From Pedobacter jeongneungensis (lineage in GTDB: Bacteria > Bacteroidota > Bacteroidia > Sphingobacteriales > Sphingobacteriaceae), in contig NZ_AYMG01000001.1 of assembly GCF_000633455.1 (NCBI RefSeq), positions 310,001 to 374,000 on the forward strand: 64,000 bases of DNA. Reading direction: 5' to 3'. A model generated the notes under the pieces. That model saw only the letters and a list, made by a program, of their open reading frames with translations. It was not told the origin of the DNA and ran no database searches. The position numbers and the translations under genes are program-made. Below, one piece after another: positions 26,239-34,772 of the stretch. The stretch's first letter is position 1. The number at the start of each line of letters is the position of its first letter.

Positions 26239-28101
26239 TTATTCTGAAAGCTCTAACCAACGCATGGTATATTCATCCAGCTTAGCTTGCAGGATTTCAA
26301 TCTCACTTGAAATTTCCTGAATTTTAACATAGTCAGTTGCATCAACTTTAATCAAACTTTCATTCAACGAAGCTATTTTAGCTTCTGTCTCTTCCATTGC
26401 TCTTTCACTATCATCCAGTTCTTTTTGCTCTTTGAAACTTAATTTTTTTACTGCTTTAACAGGTGTAGCTTCTACAACGGGAGTAGGGGTTTTCTTATTT
26501 TCAATTTTAGCTTTTGGCTGTTCTAAACTTAATCGATACTCTGAATAATTACCGTTATAAATTTTAACAACGCCTTCACCTTCCATGATAAATAGTTGAT
26601 CGCTCATCTTGTCGAGCAAGTACCTGTCGTGAGAAACCAGCATTAAAATACCTGGGAAGTTTTCTAAAAATTCTTCGAGTACATTTAAAGTGTCTATATC
26701 CAGGTCATTTGTTGGCTCATCTAAAATTAGAAAATTAGGATTTTGCATCAACACCTTCATCAGGTTCAAACGTTTCTTTTCACCACCACTTAACTTCTCA
26801 ACCATGCCATGTTGTTTCTTCGGTGGGAAGAGAAATAATGTTAATAGGGCAGAGGCAGTGATGACTGAACCATCAGCCATTTTAATATATTCGGCATCTG
26901 ACTTTACAATATCAATTACCCTTTCCTTAGGATCGAAAGTTAAACCGCCTTGTTTGTAATAACCAAAAACTGTTGTTTCACCTGTATCGACTGTTCCGGC
27001 ATCTGGTTTCAGTTGACTGGTAATGATATTTAAAAGGGTGGATTTTCCAGTTCCATTTTTTCCTGCTAAACCAATTCTATCTCCTTTTTTAAAGGTATAG
27101 CTGAAATCGTTAATGATTGGTCGGCCATCAAATGCTTTTGCAATGTGTTCTACTTCAATAATTTTTCCTCCTTGTCGAGACATCTTCATTTGAAGGCTAA
27201 TACTCTGATTGTCAGACTTTTTCTTCGTTTTTTCTTCTAAATCATAAAAAGCATTGATTCTGGCATTAGATTTAGTTCCACGAGCCTGTGGCATGCGCCT
27301 CATCCACTCCAATTCTTTCTTTAATAGCTGTTGGTTCTTGTGCTGAACCGTTGCATCTAATGCTTCTCTTTCCGATTTCTTCTCTAAGTAATAAGCATAG
27401 TTTCCGTTATAATTGAAAATCTTGCCTCTATCCAGTTCCACAATGGTATTACACACATTATCCAAAAAGTATCTATCATGGGTAACCAGTAATATTGTTT
27501 TTTGTCCGGTAGTTAATAATTTTTCAAGCCACTCTATGGTATCAATATCCAAGTGGTTGGTTGGCTCATCAAGCACTAAAATTTCGGGATCTTCAATTAA
27601 GAGTTTGGCCAGGGCTAAACGTTTCTTTTGTCCACCGGATAGGGTAGCAATTTTCTGCTGAAGATGAGTGATACCCATTCTGTTTAAAATGGTCTTGATC
27701 TCATGCTCATATTCCCAGGCATTATGCTCACTTAACTCTTCATATAAACGGTTAAGTGTTTTCTCATCGGGATTTGGATCTTCAATTAACTCCTCATATT
27801 CCTTGATCAACTGTTGTTGCTTATTCTCCAAAGAAAAAATATGATCACTAATGGAATAACCTTCGGTAAATTGGGGTTCCTGATCTAAAAAGCCAATTTT
27901 AACAGCTTTATTTTTTACAATTTTACCTTCAAGCGGAGGGAACCTTTCTGCTAGTAATTTCAAAAGTGTGCTCTTACCCGCACCATTAATACCAACCAAC
28001 GCTACGCGCTGACCTGTGTTAATACCCAAGGTTAAATTCTTAAATAGCCATTCGTCATGGTAACCATGTCCTAAGCCTTCTGCCGCAATTAGTGTGCTCA
28101 A
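26239..28101 (-). CDS. uup: ABC-F family ATPase, Uup type
   Basis: The 620-residue soluble protein carries two ABC cassettes. Cassette one has Walker A GINGAGKST, signature LSGGQKKRLALAKLL and Walker B ILVLDEPTNHLDI. Cassette two has GKNGTGKST, LSGGEKKRLNLMKVL and FLILDEPTNDLDI. An interdomain linker lies at about 225-300. A C-terminal coiled-coil extension (about 540-620) identifies the Uup branch rather than EttA or antibiotic-resistance ABC-F. Uup proteins bind ribosomes or branched DNA. The start is a TTG at 28101; no in-frame ATG lies nearby and the promoter box at 28139-28146 leaves no room upstream. Confidence 0.9.
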   Translation of the reverse strand: MSTLIAAEGLGHGYHDEWLFKNLTLGINTGQRVALVGINGAGKSTLLKLLAERFPPLEGKIVKNKAVKIGFLDQEPQFTEGYSISDHIFSLENKQQQLIKEYEELIEDPNPDEKTLNRLYEELSEHNAWEYEHEIKTILNRMGITHLQQKIATLSGGQKKRLALAKLLIEDPEILVLDEPTNHLDIDTIEWLEKLLTTGQKTILLVTHDRYFLDNVCNTIVELDRGKIFNYNGNYAYYLEKKSEREALDATVQHKNQQLLKKELEWMRRMPQARGTKSNARINAFYDLEEKTKKKSDNQSISLQMKMSRQGGKIIEVEHIAKAFDGRPIINDFSYTFKKGDRIGLAGKNGTGKSTLLNIITSQLKPDAGTVDTGETTVFGYYKQGGLTFDPKERVIDIVKSDAEYIKMADGSVITASALLTLFLFPPKKQHGMVEKLSGGEKKRLNLMKVLMQNPNFLILDEPTNDLDIDTLNVLEEFLENFPGILMLVSHDRYLLDKMSDQLFIMEGEGVVKIYNGNYSEYRLSLEQPKAKIENKKTPTPVVEATPVKAVKKLSFKEQKELDDSERAMEETEAKIASLNESLIKVDATDYVKIQEISSEIEILQAKLDEYTMRWLELSE

Positions 28102-28138
28102 TTTTTTTGTATTTCGGATTTATAAAGGAAAATTAGTG

Positions 28139-28146
28139 CAAAGGTA
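28139..28146 (-). promoter_or_regulatory. -7 promoter box of the uup-like gene
   Basis: The minus strand reads TACCTTTG, an exact TAnnTTTG match, 37 bases before the TTG start codon. A TTG lies 15 bases further upstream. Confidence 0.55.
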
Positions 28147-28261
28147 AGGATAAAATACTTGCAACGGCATATTCAAATTGCAAAGGACTTCTGTATCAGG
28201 TAAAAATGGCAGAAACTTGATGTTATTGGTTCAATTGTTCACTGGTTCATTCGCCATTGGT

Positions 28262-28300
28262 AATGCAACACTGTAAAAACAAAACAGCGGTTGGACTCGC
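28262..28300 (-). terminator. Rho-independent terminator with no gene directly before it
   Basis: On the minus strand CAGCGGT-GGA pairs with TCC-ACCGCTG around a GCGAG loop, followed by TTTTGTTTTT. The nearest upstream minus-strand gene, ybeY, ends about 400 bases earlier. Confidence 0.7.
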
Positions 28301-28690
28301 TCCACCGCTGCTTCAATCATTAACTAAAACTAAACTTTTATCTTGTATAATGGCTAGAATATGAATTCAAACTCGTTATGTAATTGTTGTTTTTTGAATA
28401 TAAGACTGCAGAAGGCAGGAAAAGTTGCAATAAGATTTGGTGTATTATACCAGTAGAGCTTAATTGTCGACGAACGCCAGTAACATTTAGACAAACGCCA
28501 GGAAAAAATAGAAGGAGTAGGAGGTATTTACACGAGTTAACATGACATAAAGGCTCATCATTCTGGCAATGTGCAACAGAGCCGGGAAATCTAATTAGAA
28601 AGATGTGATTTGGTTGAGATAATGGTAGCGAGTATGAAAGTGGGTTCTGTGACAATAGGTAACAGATTCTTTGCTGCGCTCAGAATGACA
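28301..28690 (-). other. Spacer that may encode a small RNA
   Basis: About 390 bases between ybeY and a strong minus-strand terminator hold no convincing protein. The only long frame (105 codons, minus strand) has no family features. Two near-identical 12-mers (GACGAACGCCAG at 28469 and GACAAACGCCAG at 28490, plus strand) lie 21 bases apart. The last 30 bases (from about 28663) resemble a half family A repeat. It may be a long 3' UTR of ybeY or an independent RNA. No RNase P, tmRNA or SRP RNA landmarks were seen. Confidence 0.3.
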
Positions 28691-28696
28691 AAGAAT

Positions 28697-29134
28697 TTAA
28701 GCTAACCCAAATTCAGGTCTATATCCTAAATATTCATCTTCTTTTTGGGTCATCAGGGTTTTGGCGGCTTTTCCTTTGTCTTTGTAACCCAATAGGTGCA
28801 GGGTTCCGTGGATCATAATGCGGCAAACCTCATCAAATTCTAAAGTTTTAAAGGTTTTGGCGTTTTCTTTTACGCGTTCAATGCTGATAAATATATCGCT
28901 CACAATCTGTTTTTCTTCTTCTGAATTGTCGAAGGTAATGATATCGGTATAAGTATCGTGATTTAAATACTGCTGGTTAATATCCAGGAGGTAGTCATCA
29001 CTGCAGAAAATGAAATTGAGTTCCTGCAATTTAAAGCCTTCTTTTTCAATAGTAGCTTTTATCCACTTCTTGATTTTAAGTTTTTGTGGAAGGTTATAGC
29101 TAATTGATTCAGTGAAAAAGGATATTGCAGGCAT
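28697..29134 (-). CDS. ybeY: Endoribonuclease YbeY (rRNA maturation)
   Basis: YbeY is a zinc endoribonuclease needed for 16S rRNA 3' processing and ribosome quality control. The 145-residue protein shows INQQYLNHDTYTDIITFDN and the metal-binding IMIHGTLHLLGYKDKGKAAKTL. The family motif is usually HGxLHLxGYDH, and here Lys-Asp-Lys replaces the Asp-His part, as in several Bacteroidota members. ATG 29134 was chosen because the in-frame TTG at 29155 is part of a consensus -7 box (29153-29160). It lies between the DUF4175 gene and the uup-like gene. Confidence 0.93.
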   Translation of the reverse strand: MPAISFFTESISYNLPQKLKIKKWIKATIEKEGFKLQELNFIFCSDDYLLDINQQYLNHDTYTDIITFDNSEEEKQIVSDIFISIERVKENAKTFKTLEFDEVCRIMIHGTLHLLGYKDKGKAAKTLMTQKEDEYLGYRPEFGLA

Positions 29135-29152
29135 ATTGTTATTGTTTTGCTG

Positions 29153-29160
29153 CAAATTTA
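29153..29160 (-). promoter_or_regulatory. -7 promoter box of ybeY
   Basis: The minus strand reads TAAATTTG, an exact TAnnTTTG match, 18 bases before ATG 29134. Confidence 0.5.
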
Positions 29161-29214
29161 GGAAATATAATTAATGGAAAAGTATTTTTGGAGCGTTCCC
29201 TAAGCCCGCAAAAG

Positions 29215-29320
29215 GTCGTCATTACGGGAAAGGCTTTTCCAGCCAACGAAGCAATCTTAAATAATAAATTATATCGATAGTAGTAAGATTGCTTCGTGGT
29301 GCCTCCTCGCAATGATGACT
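29215..29320. repeat. Palindromic intergenic repeat, family C
   Basis: The outer ends are GTCGTCATTACGGG and CTCGCAATGATGAC. Inner arms are CGAAGCAATCTTA and TAAGATTGCTTCG. It is the second copy of the element at 13351-13448. Confidence 0.8.
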
Positions 29321-29327
29321 TTTTTTT

Positions 29328-29366
29328 AGATCTCTCCGCCGCACTGCGTTTCGGTCGAGTTGACGA
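29328..29366. repeat. Right half of family B repeat
   Basis: AGATCTCTCCGCCGCACTGC and TTTCGGTCGAGTTGACGA match the right arm of the family B copies. The left arm is absent. It lies directly beside the family C copy and just after the DUF4175 gene stop. Confidence 0.6.
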
Positions 29367-29372
29367 ATTGAT

Positions 29373-32300
29373 TTATTGAGTAATGTTCAACGATTTTAAA
29401 TACTCTGCAATTTTATTTTTATAGTAATAATTTAAGCTAGGAGGCATTTTTTGCAGCATATCATTACCGTTCTGTTGCTGTTTTTTAAACTGATCGACCA
29501 TTTTCTGGTAAGATGGCGGGAACTCCTTAGCTGCTTTACTTTCGCGTTTAGAATCTTCTTCCTGATCGCGTTCTGCTTTTTCAGCTTCTAACAGTTTGGT
29601 TAACAAGTCTTTCTGTCTGTTTAAGGTTTCCTGTTGTAAACGCTTGTTAACCAGGTCGCTCTCGGTCTGTTTCATTTCCTTGATGGCTTCGTTCAGGTTA
29701 CCCATTTTACCGGTCCCATCTTTATTTTCTTCGCGGTTGATTTTTTCCAACGCCTGACGAATCATTTGCTGTTGCTGTGCCATTTTACCAAACTCCTGGC
29801 TCATTTGTCCTTTACCCACAGTGCCTTGATTACCTCCTGATTTCTGCATCTGTTCCCTGGCCTTTTGCATGCTTTTATTCAGTTGGTCCTGCATTTGCGA
29901 AAGCTGTTTCATGCCTTGCTTTTGTTTCTTTCCGCTGCCACCTTTGCCATTTTTCTGCATGTTTTGCAACTGACTTAGTGCTTCGCTTAACATCAGGGTG
30001 AGGTTATTGATAGAAGTCATGGTAAATTGCTGAAAACGGTTAGCTTCTGGTGTTCTTCTATCGCCTAAACTTTCCAAACTTTTATCGAGGTTAAAATTAA
30101 TTTTATTCATTTCCTCGTTAACGGTTGATTCTATTTGTGGCACACGTTTGCTCAAGCTGTACAAACTATCGGCAATGGTTTTAAGATTATCTTTAATGCT
30201 GCGTTGCTTTTGGACATTGCTGATGTATGATGGATCAGTGGCTGTCATTTTTTTTAAAGCAAGCATTACCTTTTCCTGATCAAAAGAAGTGGTTAAAAGA
30301 TTTTCTAATAAACGACGTAACTCTTTGGCATTTAGGTTATTTTCCATTTCTTCGCCTTGTTGTTGCATATCGCTCATTTTTTTAGATAGTTTTTCCATCT
30401 GCTCGCCTGCTTTTTGCTGTTTCTGGCTTGCATTTTTAGCATCTTTTTTATCTAAAGCATCTTTACTGTCTTGCTGTTCTTTTTGTATATCCTGAACATC
30501 TTTCTCTGGGTTTTCGAAAGGATTTGGCCTTTCTAATGACTTGTTTTTTTCTTCCAGTTTTTTAAGGTCATCTTTCAGGTCTTTCATCTCCTTATTCAAT
30601 GCATCTTGTTTTTGCTTTAAGGCTTCGTTATCCTGTTTTTTATCTTTTGTTTGTTCTGCAAGCTCTTTTTGTTCTTTAGCCAGTTCATTCAGACGATCAA
30701 TATCAGTTTGAAGGTTTTGCTCAAATTCTAACTGTTTATAGAGTTCTAAAATGCGGTCCAGCTCATTTTTTAGCGTTTTATTATCTAATTGCATTTTGGA
30801 AAGCTCATTCTGTATTTGATCTTTATTTTTCTCGTTCATCAGGTTCTGCAGCTTTTGCAATAGCTCTTTGGTTTTTTCATCAAGAACGTTATCAAAAAGG
30901 TCTTTAATCTGCTTTTGTTTTTCTAAAAGCTCCTCGGTTTGTTTTTGGTCTTCCTGTTGCTGGATATTTTTATCATTATGCTCCTTAATTTCCTTTACAG
31001 CTTCATCAAGTTGTTTCTGCTTATCCAAAAGGGCTTCAATCTGCTTTTTATCTTCGAAAGAGATCTGTTTTTTATCAATCAGGCTTTCAGCCACTTTTTT
31101 ACTTTCCTTTTCGATGGTATTGGCCAAACGGATAGCCGACTGCACTTTTTGTTTTAAGGCCTGGTTGCTGGCATTTACTTGCTCGGCTGTTTCTTTTTTG
31201 GTGGGCTGTTTGAAGGTTTTGATTTCCGACCGGGTAACTTTTGCTCCGTTAACCCCATCATTATCGGCTACTTCGAAATAATATTCAATTTCCTGTCCGG
31301 GTTTGGCTGAAGCAGTTTTTAAATCCCAGAAATAGAAGAAAGTATTCTCTGTGACATTGCTTTTAATGGCGATATTTTTAGTAAAAGAACCAATAATCCG
31401 GTTGTTTTCTTTGATATTATATTTAAAACTTAAACGACTAAAACCATAGTCATCGGTAACCTGACCATTAAAATACAGTGCTTTGTTACTTACTGAATCT
31501 GCCTTTTCTTCTACGGTAATGCCCGGAGCCTGATCTTTGATCACGGTGATTTGATGTGATAAAGAATCCCGAAGCGTAACATATTGATTTTTAGGGGTGA
31601 TGCTATATTTAGAATTATTTTTGATGGTGGCATAGAAAATCGATTCATTGTCTTCAACTTTTAAAACATTTTCGGTACCGTTAAGAACAAATAAAATTGA
31701 ATTGCTTTTTCCGGTTTTAAAATTCCATGTAACCTTTGTTCCTTCTGGTAGGAGTATATCGCCAACATTGGCTATCTGTTCGGTTTTTTTGCCGAGGTAA
31801 GCAGGAAAATTTAAAGTTGCCGTTGCATTAAGCAATTCCGGGCGTGGTTTAACGATAAGGGTAAATACTGAAGAACTGAAACCACCGCCTTTAAAAATCA
31901 GTTTTTTATCGCTTTGAATATTTTTAATGCTGTAATTAAACTTGCTGATATTCTCTTTTTGTAGTTTGTAGGTGTTTTTACCATCTTCTACATAAACCTC
32001 AGCTGGGAGCTGATCACCTGATAGTTTTAGGTTTATTGTTACATCATCACCCTGTGTTACGGTTAAACTTTTATTTAAAACCGCAAAACTAAAAGGAGCC
32101 TTCGGTGCCATGTACTCATCGTATTTGAAAAAACTGTTGGTGCCCTCACGTAAAATAGCAGGGGCAATGATGGCAATTAATAAAATGATAGAAAGCGGAA
32201 TAAAAAGGTATTTTAGATACTTTCTGTTATCGTTAATGCTTACAGCGGTATAAAAAGGTACGGGTTTAAGTTCTAATATTTTTTGATCGATACTGGCAAT

Positions 32301-32690
32301 GATAAGGTGATTGTTATTTGGCTGGTTTTCTGACAAGCGGTGGAGTTGCAGGGTATTGAGTAATTTATCCTTAATATCGGAAAAGTGGTTTCCGATGATA
32401 ACCGATGCTTCATCGAAAGTAAGGTGTTTACCCAATTTTAACATCGAGAGCAGTGGTTTTACGATGAGAAAGCCCACCAGCAGGATCGCGATCAGGAGAT
32501 AAGCGAAAAATACAAAGGTTTTCAAACCTGCGGTAGGGTTGAGGTAATACAGGCTTAAAAAAACAATTAAATACAGGGCGAGAAGTATCGCAGCGGCATA
32601 AATACTGCCCCGCAAAATTTTATTGAGGTAAAATTTGCGAATAAACTCATCAATCTTCCGTAATAATTCACTATAGTTATTGCTCACCAT
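29373..32690 (-). CDS. DUF4175-family membrane protein with long coiled coil
   Basis: The 1105-residue protein has two N-terminal membrane helices (about residues 28-80) and a third at about 155-175, followed by a beta-rich periplasmic part (about 190-480). A very long Gln/Lys/Glu-rich coiled-coil region runs from about 490 to 1080, with Met- and Gln-rich stretches near 900-1000. This matches the DUF4175 family found next to ybeY/mnmG in many Bacteroidota. It has no established function; an envelope structural role is a guess. The high AAG/CAA content explains long spurious frames on the opposite strand. Confidence 0.83.
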   Translation of the reverse strand: MVSNNYSELLRKIDEFIRKFYLNKILRGSIYAAAILLALYLIVFLSLYYLNPTAGLKTFVFFAYLLIAILLVGFLIVKPLLSMLKLGKHLTFDEASVIIGNHFSDIKDKLLNTLQLHRLSENQPNNNHLIIASIDQKILELKPVPFYTAVSINDNRKYLKYLFIPLSIILLIAIIAPAILREGTNSFFKYDEYMAPKAPFSFAVLNKSLTVTQGDDVTINLKLSGDQLPAEVYVEDGKNTYKLQKENISKFNYSIKNIQSDKKLIFKGGGFSSSVFTLIVKPRPELLNATATLNFPAYLGKKTEQIANVGDILLPEGTKVTWNFKTGKSNSILFVLNGTENVLKVEDNESIFYATIKNNSKYSITPKNQYVTLRDSLSHQITVIKDQAPGITVEEKADSVSNKALYFNGQVTDDYGFSRLSFKYNIKENNRIIGSFTKNIAIKSNVTENTFFYFWDLKTASAKPGQEIEYYFEVADNDGVNGAKVTRSEIKTFKQPTKKETAEQVNASNQALKQKVQSAIRLANTIEKESKKVAESLIDKKQISFEDKKQIEALLDKQKQLDEAVKEIKEHNDKNIQQQEDQKQTEELLEKQKQIKDLFDNVLDEKTKELLQKLQNLMNEKNKDQIQNELSKMQLDNKTLKNELDRILELYKQLEFEQNLQTDIDRLNELAKEQKELAEQTKDKKQDNEALKQKQDALNKEMKDLKDDLKKLEEKNKSLERPNPFENPEKDVQDIQKEQQDSKDALDKKDAKNASQKQQKAGEQMEKLSKKMSDMQQQGEEMENNLNAKELRRLLENLLTTSFDQEKVMLALKKMTATDPSYISNVQKQRSIKDNLKTIADSLYSLSKRVPQIESTVNEEMNKINFNLDKSLESLGDRRTPEANRFQQFTMTSINNLTLMLSEALSQLQNMQKNGKGGSGKKQKQGMKQLSQMQDQLNKSMQKAREQMQKSGGNQGTVGKGQMSQEFGKMAQQQQMIRQALEKINREENKDGTGKMGNLNEAIKEMKQTESDLVNKRLQQETLNRQKDLLTKLLEAEKAERDQEEDSKRESKAAKEFPPSYQKMVDQFKKQQQNGNDMLQKMPPSLNYYYKNKIAEYLKSLNITQ

Positions 32691-32904
32691 ATCACCGTAA
32701 ATGTAAAAATTGTTCCAGTCAATTAAAAGGAAACCGGTAATTGGATAACGTGTTTATTACAAATTGGTTATCAGTTTGGATTTTTTAAGGGTTTTTAACC
32801 AAAAAAGTGTAAAAACAGCGATTTTGGTGAAAATAAGACAAACGTTTGTTTAAAAGGATGAACTTGGTTTTTGGCCAAAATTATGTTAAAAATTTAATAT
32901 CGGG

Positions 32905-32935
32905 TTGATTCTTATTTAATGAAAAAATATCTTTG
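32905..32935 (+). promoter_or_regulatory. Promoter of the sigma factor gene
   Basis: TTG at 32905-32907 is followed after 20 bases by TATCTTTG at 32928-32935, a full match to the Bacteroidota housekeeping promoter. It lies 65 bases before the ATG. The remainder of 32691-32904 is AT-rich with nothing else recognised. Confidence 0.65.
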
Positions 32936-33000
32936 GCCTATCATCCGCTCCGAATTACTAATAAAATCACCCTTTTTATTTTCTCAGGAATCCCTATTAA

Positions 33001-33549
33001 ATGGACTATGTAGCTGATTTAGCGTCGGGTTGCTTACAAACTTTTCAAACTGTTTACGGTTTGTACAACCAAAAACTTTATGCTTATGTACTGAAAAAGA
33101 CCGGTTCAGTTTACATGGCAGAAGAGGTGGTGCAGCTAACTTTTATCAGGCTTTGGGAAAAGAAGGAGAATTTATCTTCGGAACACAGTTTATCGGCACA
33201 GATTTTCCGCATTGGGGGGACGATATTGATTGATCAGCTTAGAAAAGATGCGGTTGGGAAAAAACATTTATCGGTAGTGGAAAATGATTATGCTTTACGA
33301 AATGAAGTCGATCAACCTGAAATGCTCCACGCGCTTGAACAGGCTATTGAACAAATGGCTCCGGTAAGGAAAAAAGTTTTTAAGCTAAGTAAGATCGAAG
33401 GTTATTCTTACAAAGAAATCGCAGAAATGCTTTCTATTTCCCCGAAAACGGTCGAAAACCATATTTCACAAGCCTTAAAACAGCTAAGAGCGGCATTTTC
33501 TTCTATTATTTCCCTTGCGGTTATCATGTCGGCCATTATCCATAAGTAA
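33001..33549 (+). CDS. ECF RNA polymerase sigma factor, Bacteroidota SusC/D-linked type
   Basis: The 182-residue protein has sigma region 2 (FQTVYGLYNQKLYAYVLKK...AEEVVQLTFIRLWEKKENL, about 17-65). Region 4 contains the helix-turn-helix YSYKEIAEMLSISPKTVENHISQALKQLR (about 137-165). A short hydrophobic tail follows. Such sigma factors are released by a FecR partner when a TonB-dependent transporter is engaged. The FecR gene follows after 129 bases and the SusC/SusD genes come next, so it very likely controls the downstream uptake locus. Its own promoter looks like a housekeeping one. Confidence 0.93.
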   Translation: MDYVADLASGCLQTFQTVYGLYNQKLYAYVLKKTGSVYMAEEVVQLTFIRLWEKKENLSSEHSLSAQIFRIGGTILIDQLRKDAVGKKHLSVVENDYALRNEVDQPEMLHALEQAIEQMAPVRKKVFKLSKIEGYSYKEIAEMLSISPKTVENHISQALKQLRAAFSSIISLAVIMSAIIHK

Positions 33550-33678
33550 TTATTGCTTTTTTAGCTTTATCCATCCAATATTTTCTCCTTACCATCAATT
33601 TAAGGCGCATTTTGATAATTATAATAAAATAATTTAACGGCACTAGGGGTAAAGCGCTTTCAAAAACGTAATGTAGTT

Positions 33679-34737
33679 ATGCAAATCAACCAAAAGCTAG
33701 TTGAGAAGTTTTTTGCCGGCCAGTGTACTGCCGAAGAAGCCCGCATGGTGAGTAAATTTTTATCCGAAGAAGAAAACAGGGAAATTTATTTAAACAGTGA
33801 GGAATGGGAGCATTTTGAGCCAATAGAAAAGGTTGATGGCGCAGTATCAGATCGGATATATGTAAATGTGCTGGATCATATCCACAGTGCAGTAGAAACC
33901 AAACGGACGCGCCTGCGTTATCTGGCTTATGCTGCCTCATTGGCATTGATTTTTACAGTTGGAATGTTAGTTTATAAATTTAGCGGTAGCCAGATTTCTA
34001 GATCAAATGTTGCGATTTTAAAAATACCGGAAATTTCTACAAGGGTTGCAAAATTTCTAACCAATACATCAAAGATAAAACAAGTTTACACTTTGCCAGA
34101 TGGGTCTATTGTTGAACTTGATCCGAACAGCGAGGTAAGTTATTTCCCTTTTGATCAGGGGAAAAGAGATGTAATTTTAATTGGTCAGGCGTTATTCAGG
34201 GTACATAAAGATAAAAGTAAACCATTTACAGTTTACGCTAATAATTTGGCCACTACCGCTTTGGGAACAGTTTTTAAAATTACTGCTTTTAAAAAGGATC
34301 TTTATACACGCGTGAAGTTAATAGAAGGAAAGGTGGTGGTTAAACCGCAACACAAACTGTTATCTGCAGGTGTTAAAGCAGTGTATTTATTACCGGGTAA
34401 AGAATTTTCGGTTAACATGCAAACTTATGCCGCAAATGTTAAGGTATTTAATATTGAGCCGCCGAAGAAATTGGAAACGCTGGATCAGGATAAGGCCATT
34501 ATTACCGAAAGTGCCATTATTTTCGATAATGAACCGCTGGCTGGTGTTTTCGACGCATTAGAAAATAAATTGAGTATTAAAATAAAATATACTGCAGGGC
34601 AATTAAACAGAAAGGTATTTACGGGGCAATATGAATTCGGACGCGATGACATTGATTCCTTCTTAAATATGCTTTGTTCGCTGAACAGTTTAACTGCAGA
34701 AAAAACAGAAGAGGGATATACGATAAAGAAGAAGTAA
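33679..34737 (+). CDS. FecR-family anti-sigma factor (DUF4974)
   Basis: The 352-residue protein has a cytoplasmic N-terminal part with the sigma-binding FFAGQCTAEEARMVSKFL...NSEEWEHF pattern. One membrane helix follows (about residues 76-97). The periplasmic FecR domain (about 130-230) contains YTLPDGSIVELDPNSEVSY and LIGQALFRVHKD...TTALGTVFKI. The C-terminal DUF4974 domain (about 280-350) starts DNEPLAGVFDALENKLSIKIKY. It should hold the ECF sigma factor inactive until signalled from the periplasm. It sits between the sigma gene and susC. Confidence 0.94.
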   Translation: MQINQKLVEKFFAGQCTAEEARMVSKFLSEEENREIYLNSEEWEHFEPIEKVDGAVSDRIYVNVLDHIHSAVETKRTRLRYLAYAASLALIFTVGMLVYKFSGSQISRSNVAILKIPEISTRVAKFLTNTSKIKQVYTLPDGSIVELDPNSEVSYFPFDQGKRDVILIGQALFRVHKDKSKPFTVYANNLATTALGTVFKITAFKKDLYTRVKLIEGKVVVKPQHKLLSAGVKAVYLLPGKEFSVNMQTYAANVKVFNIEPPKKLETLDQDKAIITESAIIFDNEPLAGVFDALENKLSIKIKYTAGQLNRKVFTGQYEFGRDDIDSFLNMLCSLNSLTAEKTEEGYTIKKK

Positions 34738-34772
34738 ACAAAAAACCTAAACAAACCAAACTAACTAACTTC

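Noticed and set aside
26041..26240. Replication origin at the parS pair
   Set aside because: No DnaA box cluster or dnaA gene is present in this spacer.
28338..28655. Minus-strand open frame of 105 codons between ybeY and uup
   Set aside because: It has no domain, no promoter box and odd composition. It spans the spacer with direct repeats, so a chance frame is more likely.
30868..31281. Plus-strand open frame of 137 codons opposite the DUF4175 gene
   Set aside because: It is Ser/Phe/Cys-rich, as expected from the opposite strand of Lys/Gln/Glu-rich coiled-coil codons.
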